A DNA stretch of 64,000 bases, taken from positions 3,736,001 to 3,800,000 of the forward strand of contig LR746275.1 in the NCBI GenBank assembly GCA_902729315.2, written 5' to 3'. The translations under genes were made by a program, and so were the position numbers. Positions 22,197 to 34,827 of this stretch are shown here, one piece after another; the first letter of the stretch is position 1, and every line of letters starts with the position of its first letter. Origin of the DNA: Spirodela intermedia. Its lineage: Eukaryota; Streptophyta; Magnoliopsida; Alismatales; Araceae. Under the pieces are notes generated by a model. That model saw nothing but the letters and a program-made list of their open reading frames with translations, ran no database searches and was not told the DNA's origin.

Positions 22197-25100
22197 CTAG
22201 AATCGCTCGCCGAAGCGGAAGAAGACGGCGCCGGTGCCGGCGTTGTGATCCACGGCGTACTCGGCGCGGACGAGGCCGAGCTTGACGCCGAGGCCGTAAG
22301 AAGAGCCGTGGCCCACTCGGCGGAAGAACTCGGTGGGGTTCCCCTTCACGTCCTTGGAGCTCCCGAGGTCGTTCCCGTGCTCCGCGAAGACGTAAAAGTG
22401 GGTGTTCCTCACGGGTATCCGAAGCTCCGCGGCGAGCTGCGAAGCGGACAAGATCACAAAAGCTAACTTAGAAACGACGATGAACCCTAAATTCTGGATA
22501 TCTTCTTCTCCAATAACTTGCCTATGGAAAAAGAAAACAGCAATTCATATTCATAAACATATGTATTATCGTGGGCTTTTATGACAGACCATGCTGCTGA
22601 AGCCTAAATCCAGAATATTATTTTCTTAAAAAAGGCTAGTGGACCATGCTGAAGTCTAAACTCTGGGCATAAATTGCTCATCCGAGAAGATGCATACACC
22701 AAATCGATTTGTGGGCACGGACAAGTTGGTAAAGAAAACCAAGATATATAATATCGTTGACTAGATGAATATTGAGAAATTACTTCAGTCAGAGTCGCCT
22801 ACCTCAAGGAGATTTCGACACGCTCCCAATTCACCCATGTTGTAGCCTCTGACAGAATAAGGGCCGCCGAGAGTGAAAGCATCATAGGAAGGCAGGTCAC
22901 CCACACAGCCGCCATAGTGCCCATGAAGGACCAGCACAGGCGGCGGCGGCTTTCCGGCACCTTCTGCCACTTCCTTCAGTTGGAGGAATCGAGTTAGAGT
23001 CAGCTGATGCCGGTTGAAGACTGGGAATGTGCTGCCAATGCCGAAACCTTGGTCCAACTGCAAATAGGGAAATAGTATAAGCTGAAGAACACGGGAAAAA
23101 AGAAGAAGCTTCCCCCTGCATTCATGTAGCCCACAAATGACGATTATACTACGCAGTGAGCGGAAAACGAAAGCACAGGCCCAGTGAAGTAATCTTCAGT
23201 CTAGAAATGTCAAAAAGGCAATCTTTGGCCTTTTATTTTTTTGCAAACAACTGAATCAATAATGGTTCCTCTAGGGTTCCATAGTGAACCAGAAGCACCT
23301 GGTCTAATTGTTAAACAAAGGCACACACTTTTGCACTACATGCAAAGGCCTCAAAATCATAAAGTTAACTTGGATGAATATTAAGCTGTGACTACACCGT
23401 AGAAGTTTGCATATAATGATATGTTCCTACCAGTCAAAGTTTCTATTCATTGAGATACTCGTAATTAATTAGAAGTAATAGTGTGGAGTTAACATGGAGC
23501 TTGCAAAAGAAGACCGTTAAAAGTCTTCTAAAACCGAATGTCTGCATGTCGAAGTTTTCACAATGAAGATCATTTAACGTCTTCCAGAAAACAAAACCAT
23601 AGGCGTAAGTCGCTGAAAAGATCATTCAATGACTTCTCAAAACCGAAGTATTCATCACATAGATCACACAAAAGTCTCACAAACACAAGATCAAAGTTAA
23701 AACAAAAATTCCTGCACGTCACAGAAGTCATAGATTCTTTTACTTGTGTAGATTATACGAGAAGTACCCCCTCAATATGGATGAATCTTGGGCTTATCGG
23801 GATGACAAGTAATTTCGGTATAAATATAGCATATATTACCTGAAACACATTCCTTTCACCAACAATCGCTCCATTCACAAACTTGGTATTGTCACGAGTG
23901 ATGTTTGCTTGGGCAAAGGCCATGCGGTCAATGCCAGTGCCACTGAGAGTTGTTGGAGGTCCATTCATGTTCAATCCGCCGGATGGCAAGGTACGAGTTC
24001 CATTCGTACAAATGCTGCTTGTCTCATCACGTGTTGTGATCTCCTCCATAACTAAACCATATGTAAACTTGCTTTGCCGAGTGAGGTTCTGCAAATATAA
24101 TTAACCCAACTGAAGTATGTAAATAACAAATCCCACTAATACTACCTATCAAGGAAATCCATTGAGACCAGTGAACAAAATAATCTCCTGTACCTCTGTT
24201 ATGTTGGCTTTGACCCCCACTCTGTCGATCCATATGGGGGGAACCTCGTCCATCCCAGGACCACCAGTAAAGACTGGGCTTAATTTCCGACTGTTGAAGC
24301 AGCTGGTACGAAATGTTCGGTTTCGAGAACTGTATAGACCATCAAGATATGGATGGACGTATTCAAGCTTGAAAGAAAGATCATCCTGCAAGAAGGTGCC
24401 AAGAAAAACCCTTAACAAAAGATCAATGGCATGCAAACTTATAAACAAATGAATCATTGCTTTTAGCTCAAGTCAGCTGAAAAAAAATGCTTCATCAAAT
24501 AGTTGACTAAATTAAGAAACATATTTAACTTGCAACGAGATATGATAGCAGAATTATGGATCGGTATCTGTGTCTAGTATGGCTTAAAAAAGCGACCAAT
24601 TAGCATGGCTTAAAAAGTCGACTGGGACTGGACCAACTAGCCAACTGACTCGGACACATTGTCAAGTATACTGCTGCCTTCTTTTTTCTTAATTATTAAA
24701 GTCAAATAGTGATATTGGTTTCTTTGTGAATTAGTCTGAAATGATTATCGGTTGATGTTAGATCCAATCTGTGCAAAGAAAGAGTCTACCAGCCAGATCT
24801 GTCCCATGAAAAACCCTAACAGCTTGTTTGCCTTACGAAACGAGAAGAAAGGAATTGAACTAAATAATGTAAACTAGGAAAGTTCACACGAAAACCGATC
24901 TGTTTCACGTTCAGAAGGTTGAATCGCTGGAGAGGGAAACATGAAAATGTCAGTTTTGCCCATAAATTGGAGGACACACCAAGACAGCACTGCAGTTCAA
25001 TGGTCCCATGCAAATATAAAAAGCATGTTGCTGCTTTCACTTGTGTCACTTCAGCTGTCAATGTTTCTAATATCACAATGCTACAGATTCTGTAGCTACA

Positions 25101-28100
25101 TAGGCATGGCAGAAAATTAGATCTAGATTTTTTCCCCCCTCTTTTCTTTGGATCTCCCATGTGGATACCAAGTAGAATATTGTACGGGAAAAACGATATA
25201 GACTCGGTCAACGTGTGAGCTGGTCGCAAAAGTTCGTAAAGAGAAACCAGTTAACTTTGCAAAGACTTATAGTTGGTGGATAACAAAGAACTCACCCAGG
25301 ACTAAAAACCGGACAAAACCGAAAACGACTACTCAAAAAAAAAACCGTACAGAACAGTATGGCAAATGAAAATATAAATTTGAAGGGTGCTTGATTCTCA
25401 AAAATATCCTTGTTGAATCACTTTTCCTATTCCATCGCCTATGAATACAGAAAGATATATTGAAGTAAAAAGATTAAAGGCCATGGATTTGAATTTGGGA
25501 GGCGACCAAATCTTGCCGTATTTGACAATGACTAGCCAGCACATATCAAATCAGCGAAACTTTTAGCCACAACAAGTTTAAAATTAAAGATATAGGATTA
25601 AAAAATTCATTTTAATGGGAAGCATGCTTAGGTTTTCCCCTTCTTGAAGGATTCGAATAAAACTGATAGCTCTTTTTGATGCAGTGCCTCTCAGTCTGCT
25701 GCACATCGTATTACTTTGAATAAAGTCGCCTGAGCATATTTCAGGAAAAAATTCTCTAGTATGTTTAGTATGGCCTTTGTTTATGCATCGCAGTCAAAAA
25801 GGAAGGTTTAGGATGCAAAATAAAGCGTGTTCCTCATCATGTTTTCTAAAAACTCAGCCGTCACGTCCCGGCATGAGAGTGTGCCGCAGAAGTACAGGAT
25901 GGCACACTGAACAAGAACTAAATTGATATGATGCTTTTCCTTCCATAAACTAATTTTCAACAAGTGATAAGGCATGAAGAGGAAGAAAAAATAGCACAAA
26001 CATTTCCCGGGCAATACATAAGAGTGTCATACCTGTGGGTTAAAAAGGTTGCTAGATGTCACCGACCCAAGGATAGACCTGTTCAAACCATTGATGTTCC
26101 GGTGTTCGAACGAAACTGTGCCACCAGGCTGAATGGATGCCTAAAAGAAAATGTTTATAAAAAATTACTTGTAATTCTCACTTCAATGAAAGAGCGAGTT
26201 CTATTCATCATATTCTCAATAATGCTTTCAGACATTCTTCATTTTAGAATTACTGCTGGTACATGGGACCTTCCATGCAACCATAACATGATTTTTGATG
26301 TACTTTGTTCATAGTGCAATAGGGAACATTGCTATGAAAAATAAAAAAAAAGGATCAGGATCTTGTCCTATTTTATGCTATTATCAAAGGAAGAATTTTT
26401 ATCTATCAAACAGGCAGATTTTTTTCTTCCAGATGCATACCAGTGTCGGCCTCCCTTGACGCCCAGGAACAATACTCCACTCTGTGCTTACTTCAGCCGA
26501 TTTCTGTTCGAGTTCTTTAAGCTTTATTTCCACTACGATTCCTCCTTCGCTCTTCTCATCAGGGCGGGGATTCACTTCAATGTTGGAAAATAAACCGAGC
26601 GAATTAATGTTCCTGAGAGCTTGTTTCCCAGCTTCAATGTTGAAGACATGACCTCGTTGAAGCTGTGCACACGATAATCTCATAAGATTTTTTGTCCCAA
26701 ATAAATTCCACAATTTTTCATCACAAATGAGTACATTATAGGTAGAAAGTCATACAAACGTGAAATTTTTTTAGTGTCAAAGATACTCAACAAAGTTTAC
26801 TACACATAAAAGAATAATTAAATGCCATATTAAGAGACAAAAAAAAGTGATGCCATAAAGATGTCCAGTATACTCGAAAACCTAACAAAAATCAGTCCCA
26901 ACGTCAACAATAAAAAAGAGGTCATCTAATATGCACTTGTTAATATGCGAAACAATCATTCACCTGAGAGGGTAATTCTCTCCGAACAACACCGAGCTGG
27001 GTATTCCCCTCACATACATTCCCCAGCTTATCTTGAAACTGTATAACAAGCTGGGTAACGTCCCCCTCTACCACCTCACAGACCACCTCCTTTGTATTCA
27101 GGTTTCCAAAATTCACCACCTGGGCACATGCATACCCCTCATCGTGGTACCACTTCTGTACCCTGTCTCTAATCCGTTGCAGCAGCCTAGCACTGACCTT
27201 CCCTTGTTCCCTCAGCATCTGCCTGACTTCTTTCTTTATAGGCTCTGGAAGCAGACAGGGCCTTGAGCGTTCGATCCTGCGACGGTATTCCCTTTCCTGA
27301 CTCCTGAAGTAGTCAAGCTTTTCCCTGTCCGTCATATCAGGGTCCATTTCTACAGGCTTCGACTGGGCCATCAGCCCAACATTGATGCACCGGAAGGAAT
27401 CCGCAGACTGCCAAGTGCTCTCTACAAACGATACAGTCAGAGCCAGCGTACCATCAGGTTTCGTCTTACCGTCAAGATCGACCCTCTCAAACATCCCACA
27501 TGTGGCTAGGGTTTCGAGTTCATTTTGGAGCTGCGCCCTGGTGTAGACGCCCCCGGGGCGAAGGGAGACCATCTCGAAGAAGGAATCCTCAGCGCTGGCA
27601 ACGGTGTTACCCCGACGACGGTCGAAAAAGAGAATCTCCGAGATCTTGTACCGCTTCATACTGCTCAGCTTAGCCAAAGGTATCACGAGGTTGGCAGGAA
27701 GCCCGTGGAAGTCCCACTCTGGTCCACTGGCGTCCTGTTCATCCATCTTCGCCATTGCCGAGGACGACGAAAAAATCCACGACCAGAAGCCATGACCCCC
27801 ACTCCCTCCACCGCCGCCGCCGCCCCCACCTCCTCCGAAGCCTCCCCAATCCCCGCTCCCACCACCGGGACCGCCACCGCTGGCGCTGGGGAGCATCGAG
27901 GAGAGGGGAGACAGGTGGAAAATGAGGCCAGCCCCCAGGGCCCCCGATGACAGGGCCAAAAACTTCGTGCGGAGGTCCTTGGCGCTCCCCGAGCCTGGCT
28001 TCTGCGAGGACGACGACGATGGTAGACAGCAGCTCGGAGAGCGCGCCGCCGCGGGAACGGAGAGCATCAGGACGGAGTCCTGCCTCGAGGCGTGCCTGGA

Positions 28101-28178
28101 GGCCTTGGAAGAGGCGCGGGAGGGCCTGAGGTTGCCGCCGCCGACCCCCAGCGGCTGCTTCTGCAGGGGCAACGCCAT
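22197..28178 (-). CDS. TOC75: TOC75, protein import channel of the chloroplast outer envelope
   Basis: TOC75 is the beta-barrel channel of the TOC complex that imports cytosolic preproteins into plastids (Omp85 family). Seven exons, all phase 0: 28178-26964, 26662-26441, 26140-26033, 24385-24194, 24088-23840, 23057-22803, 22436-22197, giving 826 residues (Arabidopsis TOC75-III has 818). Visible: a Ser-rich transit peptide; a glycine-rich segment at residues 101-130 with 12 of 13 consecutive glycines around 115-126, the known stop signal for outer-envelope targeting; YKISEILFFDRR opening the POTRA region; three POTRA-like domains to about residue 480; and a barrel carrying DDLSFKLEYVHPYLDG, GGPYSVRGYNMGELG and the end YAVDHNAGTGAVFFRFGERF. 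The last residue is a terminal Phe, usual for Omp85 barrels. It shares a 387-bp divergent promoter with the TPR gene. Confidence 0.97.
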
Positions 28179-28565
28179 GGCCCCCAGGCGCCTCTGCGAG
28201 AAGAAGAGGTGGAAGAGGAAAGAGGGAGGAGAGGATCAGGTGCGGCGGAAGGAGCTGGGGAAAGAGAGAGAGAGAAGAGGGAGAAAGAGAGTCTCGTACT
28301 TCGAGGTTTTGGGGGGTTTTCTTTGCTGGAAGGCATAATGGTAATAACACTACGAACAATACGGTCCATTATTTCCCCTCGGTCGGTCCAATAGAGCCCA
28401 TTATGGGGTTCGGGATTCTTACTAAATGGGTATTATTTCACGGGTCAGGAGAGGGCTTCGCACGCTTGGCCCCACGTGCGTAGAAACTCCGGAGTTCTTC
28501 TCCGTTAGAGCTGACCTTCTCTTCTCTCTGCCCAGCGAGTGAGAGCCGAGGGAACGGGTGGCGCG
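28179..28565. promoter_or_regulatory. Divergent promoter between TOC75 and the TPR gene
   Basis: Only 387 bp separate the two start codons. A G-box core CACGTG lies at 28473-28478. GAGCCCATTATGG near 28,394-28,406 gives site II-like GCCCA motifs. Both elements are usual in genes for plastid and mitochondrial biogenesis. No clear TATA box is seen. Confidence 0.6.
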
Positions 28566-31500
28566 ATGTTCCGATCGGCGGTGAGAAGGGTAGCGACGGC
28601 TGCAGCGGCTGCGGCTGCGGCGGCGGGTGCTTTGAGCTCGCCTCTTGAGTCTCTCAGTCACAGGGTTTCCTCTGTTCGTCCACCGGCCGCGGCTGTCATC
28701 GGCGCCCTTAGATCTTTTGGAGGCAGCGGCCTCGATGACTCGCAGCGACAGCAGCAGAAGCAGCGTCAAACTGCCCAGCAGATGATACAGTACACTCTTG
28801 GCCTGGCTCGATCTCAAAAGTCAGGTTCGCTCTTTGTCTCTCTTAGACGGCTTTGTACTTCGCGAATTGAGCAAAATCTCGTCTCCCACTCTGTTCGAAG
28901 TGTGAATAATTATTCTTTTCTTGAAATTTATTTTCCTCGCACACCTCACTGAGAATTGAATCTGTAGCGGACTCGTACGCACAGGCGTTACTGGTGCTTG
29001 AGCAGGGGCTCTCCAATCTGCACGCAGGGAGCGGGGAAGGAAGTGACGATGCCGTGGGAATGCTCTTGATTGCCATGTCCACTTTGCTTCATGAGAGGTT
29101 CAGTTTCTTAAATAGATGAAATCTCCCGCCCGTCATTAATCACCTCGCTAGCTCGATTTCCATCAGCTTTTTTGCTTTTTTCACCTCCTTTCTCTTCTTC
29201 CTTTTTTCTTATACCAGAGGGGAGATTAACGATGCCATGGAGAAGCTACAGATGATTCATCAGTTGGAGCACTGCTCTCCTGTTACCCGAGGTAAGTTTC
29301 GTATGGCTAAGTTTAGACTCCTGATATGAATGTCGTATCTTTCCCTTCACTTCAAAAAGTTTTTAATCCATAAAATTATGCATGATTTTTCCCTGTCAAT
29401 CTACGGTACACTCTGATTTCATAAGAACCTGAAAAAACGTCTCCACATAAACAGATGACGGCATGTAATCCATGCTTTTGTGTAAAATTTGTTGCAGTTG
29501 CTGCATGGGAAGGTTTGGTGGGTCTCAATTTGGAGCTTGGGGAGGTCTGTAGTCAATTTTGCGTTCAGTTTTGTTCTTTCTATACGCAGAACCACTGAAA
29601 ATTACTTTCCTGCAGGACGATTCTTCCTCAATTCTTTCTGATGAATGTTTGGAAGTACTGAGAAACAATAGAGAAGAAGATGCACCTATGTCAAATATAT
29701 TATATCTGCGGGCTAAAGCCATCAGGGGGCTTGTCGACATGGTTCGTGGGGACCTTCAGTCAGGTTTGGACAATCCTTTACCAGCCTACATTCGTTTATT
29801 GTGTTCCAGGGAAATTGACTTGAAGCCTCTGTGCCAGCTGAGTTGAACTTTAGTGAATGCGAGGACTGTGAGTCAACAGAGGGAAAATATCGTTGTGGTT
29901 AGTTTTCCACTAATTAGTTGACCTGTATTTTTTTTCCCTATCCTAAATAGACCAGTTTTTGATTTTCAGGAAACCTTGCACTATCATGTGGTGAATTTTT
30001 ACATGCAACTGGAAATGTTTCATTAGCAAAAGACTTTTATGAGAGAGCGCTTCAGATATCCGAGGCAAATGGTGGAATCGAATTCTCTTCATTGGCAGCC
30101 GCTAACATGGTTCCTAATGAAGTGTCCTTGGGTGCCACATGTGCACTTGGACAACTTTTAATGCATTCAAGGTATCTTTGTGGTTAGTGTTATTTCTCCT
30201 GTTTTATGTGAGCCTCGTTAACTTTATTGATATAATTACGCTTGCTCTCTAGTTTTTACATCATAGGCATGACGGATATTCCTGTGTATTCTATCTCTAT
30301 TATTTATCATCTCGTACTTGGTGAGTATCAATAATAGTCACGAAAAATCAGCGGGGACGTAGCAACTAGTTTCTTATTTTTTTATATGGAAAGTGTGGTG
30401 GAACTTGCACTGTTCTGAAATTTAAGCAATGAATGTTGTTTTTACTTATGAGTTGAATTGTAAACTTATTTCCCATTCCATTTTAGAATATATATTGTGA
30501 ATTTTTGGTGGTTGGAATAAAGGTGTAGAAATGAACTTAACACCGAATAGATTGGATATGCTTACTCTAATATGTGTATCTCTTTTTAGTCTCCAATTAC
30601 GGCACACCTTCGAAACAAAATTATTTAACGAAATCTGAATAGATTGTATAATGTTTTCTCCTATCGGCTGAAATTTTGTCGTCTTTGTAACTTTCTCAGA
30701 GATTTTCAGGGTGCGGAAGAGCTTTTGACGAAGGCACTGAACAAGGCTGAAGATATTTTCGGTTTGTTTTTCTCTAAAAGAATGATCCCCATTGTTCTTC
30801 GCAACTTATACTCATTAAAGTTATCTAGGAACCATTTAGAAGAGACTAATATATTATCATGACTTTCTTGACAACGTTAGGTTCAAATCATCCAAAAGTT
30901 GGAGTCGTCTTGACTTGCATAGCTATGATGTTTGGGCAGAAGGCAAAGATGGAGCGTTCAAGTTCACTGCTAATCCAAGAGGTTTAGTCGTCATCCATCA
31001 AATTTATAGCCAGTGGCACGGAATTCATGACTTGTTTCCTCTAGCCATAAAGGAGAATCGCTTAGGCTTGCCAGGAAACTGATTGAATTGTTAGATTAGG
31101 GCTTTAAACTCTCATTCCTGGGTTCCATGGCCGTCTGAATCTTCTAACTTGATATACATACATTTTTCAGGGACTCTATAGAAGAGCCATCGATTATCTG
31201 AAGGCTCCAGCTTCGATTAATGAAGGTGTATCCCCATTCTTTGTTATTGGACCGCGCCCTTTCCATATGTATATTCCTTTGAATTAAAGCCATTTCTTTT
31301 ATTCTGTAAACGCAGATAGCAATGGGCAAGATCAGAGAAGAGACATAATTGCTCTTGCAAGAGGTAAGATTAGATGATGTGGTATAATTATTTTTCGTAA
31401 CCATGACTCTGATCTTAGAATCTGGTGGTTTTATTATCTTTGCGTCTTCATTTGGGTACAAATAACCGAAAGCTTGAAAATCTCTAAAAATAGGCCTCTA

Positions 31501-32303
31501 GCTAGAACTTTATGAAGCCTTGGCCTTGGCCCTAGAGAAGCCCATTCCAGTCTGAGAAGGTAGGGGGGAGAGAGAGGGAGAGGGGTAAGTGTGTATTTGT
31601 GGGCGGAGAGAGAGAGAGAGAGAGAGAGACAGAGACAGACAGAGACAGATAGACAGATAGACAGACAGGGGGACAGAATGTCGGGGAACATGAGGTAGCC
31701 ATGTGGCAAGATACCATGGGCTCCAAGATTTTGGTGGGACCCTGCTGAAGAACTGACCAGTTTTTTTTTTTTTTTTGGATTTGATTATTGGTAACCATGC
31801 CCAAAAGAAAAAATGCTGTGTATAAATCTGGGTTTCTCCTTGCCGTTGGCGTCCCTATGTCATGTTTGTTCTTTCCAAATTTGTTCACCATTATGCATGA
31901 GCTTTACACATACAAACAGATACTGCATACGAAATGGAATTAATTGAGGAACTTGAAAAAACTGAGAGAGTTGATTCTTTAGGAATTTTTGAAGAATTTC
32001 TCCAGAGACCGGAGTATTTGAGACCAATTGATTTTTTAGTATCCAACATCGTATAATCAACCAGAAATCATCAAAGCATTTTAACACCAAGAGGTACCAT
32101 TTCTTCTATGGATCGCTTTCTTTTAAGGTGGATACGCGGAGATCCTCTGCGTTCAACAAAGCAGGAAGGAGGAAGGAGAGAGACTGAGGAGGCTGGCGGA
32201 GAGCCAGTGGAGGAACCCTCGCCTCTCCCTCGGCCAAGCCCTGGAGATATCAGAGCCTGCCAAGGCTGCCATCGTGGATACCCGCATCAGCAGAATCTTG
32301 TAA
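28566..32303 (+). CDS. Tetratricopeptide-repeat protein, probably mitochondrial
   Basis: Plant-specific TPR-like protein of unknown function; TPR arrays bind other proteins. Twelve exons, all in phase: 28566-28824, 28968-29097, 29218-29291, 29498-29544, 29616-29763, 29838-29897, 29970-30171, 30700-30761, 30881-30981, 31171-31225, 31316-31363, 32128-32303, giving 453 residues. Visible: an Arg/Ala-rich N-terminus (MFRSAVRRVATAAAAA) that looks like a mitochondrial presequence; then TPR-like helices (YAQALLVLEQGLSNLHAG, GEINDAMEKLQMIHQLEH, GNVSLAKDFYERALQISEAN, DFQGAEELLTKALNKAEDIFG, NHPKVGVVLTCIAMMFGQKA, GLYRRAIDYLKAP). The end EISEPAKAAIVDTRISRIL is shared by plant relatives. Exon 12 was chosen over a frame at 31,920 because it restores that conserved end. 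Confidence 0.85.
31606..31670. repeat. (GA)n/(GACA)n microsatellite in TPR gene intron 11
   Basis: A GA run passing into GACA and GATA tetranucleotides, within the largest intron of this gene (31364-32127). Confidence 0.9.
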
Positions 32304-32432
32304 TCGCCACTAGGCCTTCTCCATGTTTTCATATTAGGATTTTTTTGTAACCTCACCCCTGAGTGCACCTTGCCCTATTAATTTATACATCACGTAGCTT
32401 GCAGAATTTTTTAGATTTTTTATGGGCTTCAT

Positions 32433-32525
<93 letters not shown>

Positions 32526-33433
32526 CTATATATATATATATATATATATATTCATACATATTATCCCATAGGCTTTTATAGAGGACCAAGTTGGATGTGG
32601 CTTCATTGGGGGGGGTGGATTTGGCCCGGTATTTTCTTCGAATTTATAGGGGTTTTTTGGCTTCCAAATCTTCTATACTTTGCTGTAATATGTCGGGTAC
32701 TGCCACTTATTAAATGCATTCAAAATTAAACAAACCAGCATTGATCCACTCGCCCAATAATGATAAATTCTCCTATACTTCGATTTCGTATGTATTTTAC
32801 AGATTTCTGGACTCTCCGGATAATTATTTAAATGATTCAAAATTAAAGATGACTGGATTGATACACTACTCTACTGGCTTTTTAAATATAATTTAGATTT
32901 TTATAAAATATTACCCCATTATAGATATTTTCCTCCATGCTATGATATATCTGCAAGTCACCACCAATTTCTTGAGCATTATAATTTAGTAAATGTATTG
33001 AAAACTAAACGAACTCAAAATTACCAACTGTCATCGATCAATATGGGGCCTGATAAATTCAGTTAATGCACAAAAAAAACGATATATTAGTCTGATGTAT
33101 GTCAATCTATTCGATTGTTTTGCTTTCAGATCTTCGTCGAGACCGCCCATCTATGGATAATTTCTTCTTCACTTCGATTTAATCTATAATCGCGACCCAC
33201 TTAATCGATCCTTATAACTTAGTAAATGCATTGGAAGCAAAACTTAACCTTAACTTAGTAAATGTAGTCGATGATTGCATGATCGGGCCATGCACGCTCT
33301 CATCGAGCTTCGGACGGATCCCTGTTATGAGTAAAATGGGAAATTAATGGAGAAAAGTGGATGTCAAACGGTGCTTGGTTGCACCCCAGTTGCGAATTGT
33401 ACTAATTGCTGTGACATGGAAGCGTCTATCTGT
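32304..33433. other. Convergent intergenic region, TPR gene and cyclin D
   Basis: AT-rich; no gene seen. It contains the compound CT/CA/TA microsatellite listed separately. Confidence 0.55.
32435..32551. repeat. Compound microsatellite (CT)n(CA)n(TA)n
   Basis: About 17 CT, then about 27 CA, then about 12 TA units with a short interruption, in direct succession; 132 bp past the stop of the TPR gene. Confidence 0.97.
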
Positions 33434-34827
33434 TCAATCCTGCATCCGCTCCGTCTTCTTCCTCTTCCGGCGATGGCTCCTCTTCGGCTCGTTCTTCGCG
33501 ACGGGTACGTCCATCTCTGAGAATACGCCGATGTCGAAGGCGCCGTCGTGGGCCTCGCCCCTTTCCGGCACTATGACCGTTACCGGACTGGCCGCAGAGT
33601 AGGGGCTCTGCGCTTCCATGGCGAGGCCGTGGAGCGGATCGGCCACCCGCTCCTCCATGCACCTGTGGCAGGGCTCCATCATCTCCTGTAGCAGACGGCA
33701 ATGGCGGGGAATCGGATCAGATCGATGGGAAGGCGAGGTGGGGCTAGGGGATGTGGGGGTTTTCTTACGATGTGTTCATGGGGAATGAGGCTGATGAGGT
33801 CGGAGATGAAGCCGGCGGGCTCCGGCAGCGCGAGCTCCTCGAGGGCGCATCTCGTCGCCGAGAGAGCGACGACGCATGGGCTGAACTGGAGGAATTCGAG
33901 GTCTGTTCATGGCGGATCGTCAGAGGCTTTGGGAGCAGCCATTTGGAAAACCAGTGGGGAGGATTCCCAGTTACCTAGTGTTGCGCCAGAGAGGAGCTCG
34001 GCGGTGCGGTCGCAGACGGCTCGCCGGAGGTGGGGGTGGAGGGAGGTCCCCCAGCAGCATGTCAGCGGACCCACGTAGGAGTAAGCGGTGACGCAGTTGA
34101 GGCGCCAGTCCAGGGCCCTGAGTACCGTCAGCTCCATTCGCTGGATCGCGTTGGGATGGAATGAGTGGTCGAAGTCTTCGACCTTCGGGAGCAAGAGCGA
34201 TGAATCTTGTCGGTTCGGGGATTCTCGAAGAAGAAGAAGAAGAAGAAGAAGAAGAAGAAGAGAAGCTCACCGGAAACGAATGCAAGGAAGAGACGACGAC
34301 CTCGTCGAATTTGGCGGCGATGGACAGGCAGGCCAAGGAGAGCAGCTCCATCATCCAGCCTTCCCATTTCTGGAGAAGAAGATCAACAGTCAGAATTCCG
34401 GCTCCCGAGAGAGAGAAGAACAAGCTCCCGGGTCGTACCAGGTTGGTGTACATGGAGACGAAGCGATCGAGTAAATTGACCGCCGAGAACGCCGTCCCCA
34501 ATGCAAGATCCAGATGCAGGCGAGCCTGGTCCTCGGAGGAAAGAATCAGAAAAGCGGCGAGATATCGCACTACCATCCACCAGGGTCGAAGAATCCACTC
34601 ACCACGACGATCCACCTTGCTGCTCTAAGTCTGAGCCTCGACAAGTCCGGGCTTAGGCGGATCTTCTCCACGTAGTCCTCCCGGGGGAGGAAGCCGTGCT
34701 GCCGCCTCAAGCAACCCCTTAGAAGACTTTCCCCCTCCTCCTCCCCGACGGCGCCGGAGACGGCTGCAGCCGGAGAAGAAGGCGGGCTGCTCAGCAAGGC
34801 CTCGTCACAGAACAGACTGTTCTCCAT
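33434..34827 (-). CDS. D-type cyclin
   Basis: D-type cyclins activate CDKA to phosphorylate retinoblastoma-related protein and start the G1/S transition. Six exons: 34827-34603, 34525-34439, 34369-34271, 34182-33975, 33902-33769, 33685-33434, giving 334 residues. Visible: an N-terminal LFCDE (residues 5-9), an LxCxE retinoblastoma-binding motif. The cyclin box follows: LRLRAARWIVVARLHLDLAL, VNLLDRFVS, WMMELLSLACLSIAAKFDEV, HPNAIQRMELTVLRALDWRL. The second fold (LEFLQFSPCVVALSATRCAL) comes next, then a basic tail KRSHRRKRKKTER. LxCxE argues against the CYCD6 type, which usually lacks it; the compact size recalls CYCD1, but I leave the subgroup open. The frame is open upstream of the first ATG without family similarity. 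Intron 3 contains (GAA)n. Confidence 0.88.
34227..34265. repeat. (GAA)n microsatellite in cyclin D intron 3
   Basis: About 12 GAA units a few bases inside the donor of intron 3; antisense translation gives a spurious poly-Glu or poly-Lys frame. Confidence 0.93.

Noticed and set aside
31920-32056. Alternative last exon of the TPR gene (acceptor before 31,922)
   Set aside because: In phase, but gives a tail unlike the family. The exon at 32128-32303 restores the conserved end.
33701-34628. Plus-strand frames including poly-Glu/poly-Lys stretches
   Set aside because: Antisense to cyclin D exons; the charged runs come from the (GAA)n intron repeat.
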